NCBI GenBank assembly: GCA_002361935.1
Contig: DESD01000053.1
Span: 1-9,864 of the forward strand
Source: Ruminococcaceae bacterium UBA3323
GTDB taxonomy: Bacteria > Bacillota > Clostridia > Oscillospirales > Acutalibacteraceae
Direction: 5' to 3'
DNA: 9,864 bases
Positions 1 to 4,910 of this stretch are shown in pieces. The position numbers were made by a program, and so were the translations under genes. Position 1 is the first letter of the stretch. Each line of letters opens with the position of its first letter. Below the pieces are notes generated by a model. It searched no databases. It saw only the letters and a program-made list of their open reading frames with translations, and was not told where the DNA came from.

Positions 1-89
1 GTTTATGTGAAAAACCCACAAATTATTTACTTATTTTTATGTAATAAAAACAAAAGTTATGAATAAATTGTTTAATATAAACATAAAAA

Positions 90-118
90 TTGACATTCGT
101 TAAAAAGTATTGTACAAT
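90..118 (+). promoter_or_regulatory. SigA-type promoter of the EF-G-like gene
   Basis: A perfect -35 box TTGACA (90-95) is followed after 17 bases by TACAAT (113-118), one mismatch from the vegetative -10 consensus. Initiation is predicted near 125, giving a leader of about 30 bases that ends in the Shine-Dalgarno AGAGGA (142-147). A perfect 12-bp palindrome, TATTGTACAATA (109-120), covers the -10 box and could be an operator or simply AT-rich coincidence. The upstream bases 1-89 are AT-rich, with no gene that I can support. Confidence 0.8.
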
Positions 119-153
119 ATTTACAAATAAATAAATTAATAAGAGGAATCGTT

Positions 154-2205
154 ATGAAAATTTATGATGCTAAAGACATAAGAAACGTTGCTGTTGCAGG
201 TCATGCCTCAAAGGGTAAAACTACTTTAACGGAGGCTATGCTTTATATTGCAGGTGCAACGGAAAGAATGGGGAAGGTTGCAGACGGCAATACTGTAACG
301 GATTATGATTCTGAGGAAAAGAAGCGCACGCTTTCAACCTCAAGCGCTGTTGCCCCTGTTGAATATAATTCCAAGAAAATTAACTTTATTGATACACCCG
401 GCCTTTTTGATTTTGCCGAAGGTGCAGCTGAAGGATTAAGGGCGGCTGAAACGGCAGTTATTGTTGTGTCTGCACGTTCAGGTCTTGCAGTCGGTGCTGA
501 AAAAGCTTTCAAAAATGCAGGTTCAAGAAGAATGGCAAGAATTATTGCCGCTTCCAAAATGGATGATGAAAGAGCGGATTTTTATAAATCCTTCAATGGT
601 ATGGTTGCAAAGTTCGGAACGATGGTCTGCCCGATTGTGGTTCCCGTTATTTCAGACGGCAAGGTTGCCGCATATTACAGTATGATAGATGATACTTCCT
701 ATGCTTATAAGGGCACTAATGTTGCTTTCATTGATGCTGTTCCGGATGATGTGCCCCGTTTTGAAGCCATTAAAGAGGTGTTTAACGAGGCTGTTGCCGG
801 AACAGACGAAGAGCTTATGGAAAAATATTTCGGCGGCGAAGAGCTTACAAGAGAGGATAAAATAAAAGGCCTCAGAATCGGTGTCAAGGACGGCTCAATT
901 ATTCCCGTATTCGCATTAAGCGGTGCAACAGGGGAAGCCTGTGATCTTCTTCTTGATTTTATTGCCGAGGTTTGCCCGGCACCCGAAGCCGAATATGCAA
1001 TCAGCAACGATGAACCTGTTGAGCTTTCCGCAGATGCAAACGGACCTCTTGCGGCTGTGTGCTTTAAAACAGTTGCCGATCCGTTCATCGGCAAGCTTTC
1101 CTTTTTCAAGGTGGTAAGCGGTAAAATAACGCCGTCAACCGTGCCGTATAATGCAAACACAGGCAGGGAAGAAAAGCTTGGAAAAATTGTTAATATGTTT
1201 GGCGCAAAGCAGCTTGATGCTTCCGAGATAACGGCAGGTGACATCGGTGCTGTTGTTAAGCTTTCCGGCTTCAGCACGGGGGATACAATGTGCTCTGCAT
1301 CAAAGGTTGTTAGGCTTGATGGTGTAGCAACCCCGAATCCAACCTATGCAATGGCAGTAAATGCCGTTAAAAAAGGCGATGAAGAAAAAATTGCCAACGG
1401 GCTTTCAAGACTTTCCGAGGAGGATCCAAGCCTTAAATTCTACACCAATCATGAAACCCATCAGCAGATTATCAAAGGTCTTGGCGAACAGCAGCTTGAT
1501 GTTGTTGCTGCAAGGCTTAAGGCAAAGTTTGCCGTTGATGTGTCTCTTTCCGTTCCGAAGGTTGCGTATCGTGAAACGATTACGATGAAGGTTTCTGCGC
1601 AGGGCAGGCATAAAAAGCAAAGCGGCGGTCATGGCCAGTTTGGTGATGTATTCATTGAATTTGAGCCTTATGACTGCGAAAAGCTTGAATTTGCCGAAAG
1701 AGTTGTCGGCGGCGCAGTGCCTAAAAACTTTTTCCCTGCTGTTGAAAAAGGGCTGAATGAATGTATGGATAAGGGTGTTCTTGCAGGTTATCCGATGGTT
1801 GGCGTTAAAGCAACTCTGTTCGATGGCTCTTACCATCCTGTTGACAGCAGTGAAATGAGCTTTAAGATGGCAGCCGCAATTGCATTTAAAGAGGGTATTT
1901 CAAAGGCGATGCCAATTATACTTGAACCTGTTTCAACCGTTAAGGCGCTTTGCAATGATGAGGCAATGGGTGATATTATCGGCGATATCAACAAACGCAG
2001 GGGCAGAGTGCTTGGCATGACTCCGGCAGGCGATGGTATGCAGGAAATTCTTGCCGAGGTTCCGGATGCGGAAATGACCACCTTCTCAACCTCTATGCGC
2101 CAGATAACGCAGGGCAGAGGCTCGTTTGAAGCTGAGTTTTCACGTTACGAACGCTGCCCCGAGCATATAGCGCAGAAAATAATTGCTGAAAGTAATCAGA
2201 ATTAG
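154..2205 (+). CDS. Elongation factor G-like translational GTPase (EF-G2-type paralogue)
   Basis: This 683-residue protein has the full EF-G architecture: GTPase domain (about 1-277), beta-barrel domain II (about 295-385), domain III (about 395-468), domain IV (about 470-585) and domain V to the end. The P-loop is GHASKGKT (16-23) and G3 is DTPG (80-83). Domain IV carries HKKQSGGHGQFG (486-497) and the tip loop with His561 in SYHPVDSSEM. Several hallmark G-domain residues differ from canonical EF-G. The histidine after DTPG is Leu84, the switch I RGITI becomes RTLST (58-62), and the G4 NKxD becomes SKMD (134-137). These changes suggest a paralogue in the EF-G2/EF-G-like branch, not the housekeeping fusA; no rpsL, rpsG or tuf lies next to it, although those are its usual neighbours. 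It should act in the cytoplasm on or near ribosomes, but its exact role is unknown. The ATG at 154 has AGAGGA seven bases upstream. Confidence 0.9.
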   Translation: MKIYDAKDIRNVAVAGHASKGKTTLTEAMLYIAGATERMGKVADGNTVTDYDSEEKKRTLSTSSAVAPVEYNSKKINFIDTPGLFDFAEGAAEGLRAAETAVIVVSARSGLAVGAEKAFKNAGSRRMARIIAASKMDDERADFYKSFNGMVAKFGTMVCPIVVPVISDGKVAAYYSMIDDTSYAYKGTNVAFIDAVPDDVPRFEAIKEVFNEAVAGTDEELMEKYFGGEELTREDKIKGLRIGVKDGSIIPVFALSGATGEACDLLLDFIAEVCPAPEAEYAISNDEPVELSADANGPLAAVCFKTVADPFIGKLSFFKVVSGKITPSTVPYNANTGREEKLGKIVNMFGAKQLDASEITAGDIGAVVKLSGFSTGDTMCSASKVVRLDGVATPNPTYAMAVNAVKKGDEEKIANGLSRLSEEDPSLKFYTNHETHQQIIKGLGEQQLDVVAARLKAKFAVDVSLSVPKVAYRETITMKVSAQGRHKKQSGGHGQFGDVFIEFEPYDCEKLEFAERVVGGAVPKNFFPAVEKGLNECMDKGVLAGYPMVGVKATLFDGSYHPVDSSEMSFKMAAAIAFKEGISKAMPIILEPVSTVKALCNDEAMGDIIGDINKRRGRVLGMTPAGDGMQEILAEVPDAEMTTFSTSMRQITQGRGSFEAEFSRYERCPEHIAQKIIAESNQN

Positions 2206-2234
2206 TGGAAATATTATTATATTAGTGGTAAAAT
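2206..2234 (+). promoter_or_regulatory. Candidate extended -10 promoter of the DUF308 gene
   Basis: TGGAAA (2206-2211), starting right after the TAG stop of the upstream gene, is separated by 17 bases from TAAAAT (2229-2234). The -10 is preceded by an extended -10 TG (2226-2227). Predicted initiation is near 2241, inside the left arm of the terminator hairpin. The match is moderate, and AT-rich DNA makes such hits common, so this is a prediction only. Confidence 0.4.
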
Positions 2235-2269
2235 ATAAGGGACGGATTATACCGTTCCTTATATTTTTT
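2231..2269 (+). terminator. Rho-independent terminator after the EF-G-like gene
   Basis: The arms AAATATAAGGGACGG (2231-2245) and CCGTTCCTTATATTT (2252-2266) pair over 15 bp with a single G-U wobble around a six-base ATTATA loop. A run of six T (2264-2269) overlaps and follows the right arm. The A-rich left base and T-rich right base also allow some termination from the opposite strand. The Shine-Dalgarno of the next gene (GGAAG, 2270-2274) starts immediately after the T run. Confidence 0.8.
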
Positions 2270-2284
2270 GGAAGAAGTGATTTT

Positions 2285-2893
2285 ATGAGAAAAATTTTAA
2301 GCGAAATAAAGAAATACTCTATCATTGTTATTATAATAACCGCTGTTCTGGGTGCGCTTCTTATTGCAATGCCCGATAAAATGCTTGCATATACGGCTCT
2401 GTTTATCGGCGGTGCGTTTACGGCATGCGGAATTCTTGCACTTATAAGCTATATTTCCTCTGATGTAAAATCCAAGCTTACACTTGTGCTTGGTTTGATT
2501 TCAGCCGTTTCCGGCATTATAATCTGTTTGGCATACAGGCAGATTATGGCAATCATTGTTTTCTTTATCGGTATTTTCCTGCTTGTGGGCGGCATAATTG
2601 ATTTGGTGAATTCAATTTATATAGCTGCAAGCCGTCATCGTTCGTGGCTTTTAACGGTTGTGCTTGCAATTGCTTCCATCGTGCTTGGTATTGTAAGCAT
2701 TATCAACCCCTTTGATACGCAGACAAAGATTGTGCAGTTTATCGGTATCGGTCTGATCGTTTTTGCAATAACGGATTTGATTGCCTTTATCCAGGTTAAA
2801 AAGGTTGCCCGGGAGGTAGCGGACAGGCTGCAGAATTCAGCCGATGAATACGGTGCAACCGAGGTTGAATTTAAAGAGGTTGACGAAAACTAA
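2285..2893 (+). CDS. DUF308/HdeD-type six-helix membrane protein
   Basis: This is a 202-residue, very hydrophobic integral membrane protein. Six transmembrane segments can be drawn at about 12-29, 34-57, 64-83, 87-110, 121-140 and 147-169. They form three hairpin-like pairs, the usual pattern of the DUF308/HdeD family, followed by a charged cytoplasmic tail rich in Asp and Glu (about 174-202). HdeD of enterobacteria is associated with acid resistance, but the biochemical role of clostridial members is unknown. The reading frame is open back to 2183, but that stretch overlaps the preceding gene's end and the terminator. I therefore chose the ATG at 2285, which has GGAAGAAGTG just upstream. It is flanked by hairpins on both sides and is probably a single-gene unit. 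Confidence 0.8.
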   Translation: MRKILSEIKKYSIIVIIITAVLGALLIAMPDKMLAYTALFIGGAFTACGILALISYISSDVKSKLTLVLGLISAVSGIIICLAYRQIMAIIVFFIGIFLLVGGIIDLVNSIYIAASRHRSWLLTVVLAIASIVLGIVSIINPFDTQTKIVQFIGIGLIVFAITDLIAFIQVKKVAREVADRLQNSADEYGATEVEFKEVDEN

Positions 2894-2907
2894 TACTGTG
2901 CAAGTCG

Positions 2908-2964
2908 GGCGATATGGGTAAAACCGTATCGCCTGTCTGATTATAAATTGTTTATATATTTTTT
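2908..2964 (+). terminator. Hairpin downstream of the DUF308 gene, possible terminator
   Basis: GGCGATATGG (2908-2917) pairs with CCGTATCGCC (2924-2933) over 10 bp with one G-U wobble around a GTAAAA loop. No T run follows directly; the nearest is six T at 2959-2964, about 25 bases on. It begins 14 bases after the stop codon, a typical terminator position, but the distant T run makes it an imperfect intrinsic terminator. Confidence 0.5.
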
Positions 2965-2975
2965 ATGCATTGCTA

Positions 2976-3004
2976 TTGAAACCATAAATTTATGGTGCTA
3001 TAAT
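2976..3004 (+). promoter_or_regulatory. Strong extended -10 promoter of the pgcA-nifU-mannosidase operon
   Basis: TTGAAA (2976-2981) is separated by exactly 17 bases from a perfect TATAAT (2999-3004), with TG at 2996-2997 giving an extended -10. Initiation is expected near 3011, leaving a leader of about 21 bases that begins AAA followed by seven T (3014-3020) and then the Shine-Dalgarno GAGGG (3021-3025). This is the best promoter in the window and is the only clear one upstream of the three-gene sugar operon. Confidence 0.8.
2981..2996. promoter_or_regulatory. Perfect 16-bp palindrome in the promoter spacer, candidate operator
   Basis: ACCATAAATTTATGGT is identical to its own reverse complement. 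It occupies the spacer between the -35 and -10 boxes, sharing its first base with the -35 and its last with the extended -10 TG. A dimeric repressor bound here would block RNA polymerase. The site does not match the CcpA, Rex, PerR or NrdR consensus sequences as I know them, and I do not recognise its regulator. No regulator gene is encoded in the window. Confidence 0.55.
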
Positions 3005-3031
3005 TATCAAAAATTTTTTTGAGGGAACATT

Positions 3032-4669
3032 ATGAACTATTCTGAAAAATATCAAAAATGGCTTTCCTTTGCTGATGAAGAAACAAAGAAAGAGCTTCTT
3101 TCCATTCAAAATAACGAAAAAGAAATAGAAGACAGGTTTTATAAAGATCTTGCTTTCGGAACAGGCGGCTTAAGGGGCATTATGGGCGCAGGCTCAAACA
3201 GAATGAATAAATATACCGTTGGCAAGGCTACATTTGGTCTTGCAAACTATCTTAAGTCAAAATACAGCGGAGAAATTAAGGTAGCGCTTGCTTACGACAG
3301 CAGAAATAATTCGGCTTTTTTTGCAAAGGTATCGGCGGAAATCTTTGCAAACTGCGGCTTTAAGGTTTTTCTTTATGACACGCTTGTGCCGGTTCCCGTG
3401 CTGTCCTTTACAACAGCCTTCCTTGGCTGTAATGCCGGCGTTATGATAACGGCATCGCATAATCCGAAGGAGTATAACGGCTACAAGGTTTATGACAGCC
3501 GCGGCTGCCAGTTTTGCACGGAAGACGCAAAAAACGCTATCGGCTTTATCAACGGAATAGAGGATTTTGCTTCCATTCCTTTCGGTGCTCAATCAAAGGA
3601 AAATATAACGATGCTTGGTGAAGAAACGCTTTCTTCCTATCTTAATGAGGTTAAAAAGCAAAGCCTGTATGAAGAAAAATCAGATATAAAAATTGTGTAT
3701 ACACCTCTTCACGGAACAGGAAATCTTCCTGTAAGAAGAATGCTTGACGGACTTGATGTTACCGTTGTTAAAGAGCAGGAACTGCCGGACGGAAATTTCT
3801 CAACCGTAAGAAGTCCGAATCCGGAGGAAGAGGATGCTTTAACCATTGCTATTGAAAAGGCAAAGGAAATCAGTGCGGATATCGTGCTTGGAACGGATCC
3901 TGACTGTGACAGAGTCGGCATTGCCGTAAGGGATAATAACGGCGAATATGTTTTGTTTACCGGCAATCAGACAGGCGCACTTCTTGTTGATTTTGTTTTA
4001 AGAATGAAAAAAAGCACTTTAAATAAAAAGTCAACGCTTGTTAAAACGATTGTAACCTCAGAGCTTGGTGCAAATATTGCAAGAAAATATGGGTTGATTG
4101 TTGAAGAAACCTTAACAGGCTTTAAATATATCGGCGATAGGATTAATAAATATGAGGATAGCGGAGAGCAGGAATTTGTTATCGGCTATGAGGAATCCTA
4201 CGGCTATCTTGTAGGCACCCATGCCAGAGATAAGGACGCTGTTGTATCCTCTATGCTGATTTGCCAGATGGCTGCATGGTATAAGAATAACGGCAAAACC
4301 CTGATAGACGGTTTAAATGATATTTATCGTGAATACGGCTATTATCTGGATGTTCTCAATTCCTTTGTGCTCAAAGGAAAGGACGGCGCAGACAAAATCG
4401 AAAGCCTTATGGTTTATTTCAGAGAAAAGGGAAACACTCTTTTTGATGATGTTAAAGAAGTTATTGATTATTCAAAGGGTATTGCCGGTCTGCCGAAAGA
4501 AAATGTTTTGAAATATATTTTTGATGACGGCTCGTGGATGGCAGTGCGCCCAAGCGGCACAGAGCCGAAAATCAAGGTTTATTACAGTATTCAGGATGCA
4601 AGCAGGGAAAATGCCGAAAAGCGTTTTGAAGCCATTAAAAACACAATCACGAAAATTATTGAGGGTTAA
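3032..4669 (+). CDS. pgcA: Alpha-phosphoglucomutase/phosphomannomutase
   Basis: This 545-residue enzyme of the alpha-D-phosphohexomutase superfamily interconverts hexose 6-phosphate and hexose 1-phosphate through a phosphoserine and a bisphosphate intermediate. All four active-site signatures are present in order: the phosphoserine loop TASHNP (Ser142, residues 140-145), the magnesium loop DPDCDR (289-294), the sugar-binding loop GYEESYG (385-391) and the phosphate-binding loop RPSGTEPK (506-513). Length and motifs resemble Bacillus PgcA (about 580 residues), and glucose-versus-mannose specificity cannot be read from the sequence. GAGGG lies six bases before the ATG. It is the first gene of a tight operon with the NifU-like and alpha-mannosidase genes, consistent with routing sugar phosphates into or out of glycan metabolism in the cytoplasm. 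Confidence 0.93.
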   Translation: MNYSEKYQKWLSFADEETKKELLSIQNNEKEIEDRFYKDLAFGTGGLRGIMGAGSNRMNKYTVGKATFGLANYLKSKYSGEIKVALAYDSRNNSAFFAKVSAEIFANCGFKVFLYDTLVPVPVLSFTTAFLGCNAGVMITASHNPKEYNGYKVYDSRGCQFCTEDAKNAIGFINGIEDFASIPFGAQSKENITMLGEETLSSYLNEVKKQSLYEEKSDIKIVYTPLHGTGNLPVRRMLDGLDVTVVKEQELPDGNFSTVRSPNPEEEDALTIAIEKAKEISADIVLGTDPDCDRVGIAVRDNNGEYVLFTGNQTGALLVDFVLRMKKSTLNKKSTLVKTIVTSELGANIARKYGLIVEETLTGFKYIGDRINKYEDSGEQEFVIGYEESYGYLVGTHARDKDAVVSSMLICQMAAWYKNNGKTLIDGLNDIYREYGYYLDVLNSFVLKGKDGADKIESLMVYFREKGNTLFDDVKEVIDYSKGIAGLPKENVLKYIFDDGSWMAVRPSGTEPKIKVYYSIQDASRENAEKRFEAIKNTITKIIEG

Positions 4670-4673
4670 TGAT

Positions 4674-4907
4674 ATGGAAAAATATATAGCAGAGGTTCTG
4701 TCTCCCAAAATTCAGGGTGACGGCGGCTGGATTGAATTTGTTTCCTTTGAAAACAATGTGCTTACCGTTGTATTCAGGGGCGAATGCTCAAAATGCCTTA
4801 TTTTAAACAGGTGTATTGATTGGATAAAAGGCGAAATTGGGCGTGATTTAAAGAAGAATGTAGAAATCCGTGCTATCCGCAAAAAGCCTTATTTTCAGGA
4901 GGTTTAA
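4674..4907 (+). CDS. NifU C-terminal-domain-like Fe-S scaffold protein
   Basis: This 77-residue protein consists of a single NifU-type domain. It shows a helix ending in the GDGGWIEF turn (15-22), a beta hairpin (about 24-35), then RGECSKC (35-41) with the paired cysteines Cys38 and Cys41, and a helix carrying Cys47. In NifU/Nfu proteins the CxxC pair of two subunits binds an iron-sulfur cluster for transfer to apoproteins. The proline often found after the second cysteine is absent. The frame is open upstream to 4521 inside pgcA, but the family-like start is the ATG at 4674, with GAGGG (4661-4665) inside the end of pgcA. The gene is four bases downstream of pgcA and three upstream of the mannosidase, so it is almost certainly co-transcribed and probably translationally coupled. 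Neither neighbour is a known Fe-S enzyme and no isc, suf or nif gene is present, so its client is unclear. Confidence 0.82.
   Translation: MEKYIAEVLSPKIQGDGGWIEFVSFENNVLTVVFRGECSKCLILNRCIDWIKGEIGRDLKKNVEIRAIRKKPYFQEV
4897..4902 (+). promoter_or_regulatory. Consensus Shine-Dalgarno of the alpha-mannosidase inside the nifU-like gene
   Basis: AGGAGG ends eight bases before the ATG at 4911 and lies within the last codons of the preceding gene, whose TAA is at 4905-4907. It is the only full AGGAGG Shine-Dalgarno found among the genes here. It fixes the mannosidase start and suggests coupled, efficient translation. Confidence 0.85.
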
Positions 4908-4910
4908 TCT

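Noticed and set aside
705..1277. 190-codon open frame on the minus strand inside the EF-G-like gene
   Set aside because: It is the shadow of a strongly conserved coding region, has low-complexity Ser/Ala/Leu composition, and shows no family motif.
2183..2284. Longer N-terminus for the DUF308 protein starting at 2183
   Set aside because: It would overlap the EF-G-like gene end and translate the terminator hairpin; the ATG at 2285 has a Shine-Dalgarno and begins a normal family-length protein.
4521..4673. Longer N-terminus for the NifU-like protein starting at 4521
   Set aside because: It would lie inside pgcA in another frame and adds unlike, basic sequence; the NifU domain begins at the ATG at 4674 with GAGGG upstream.
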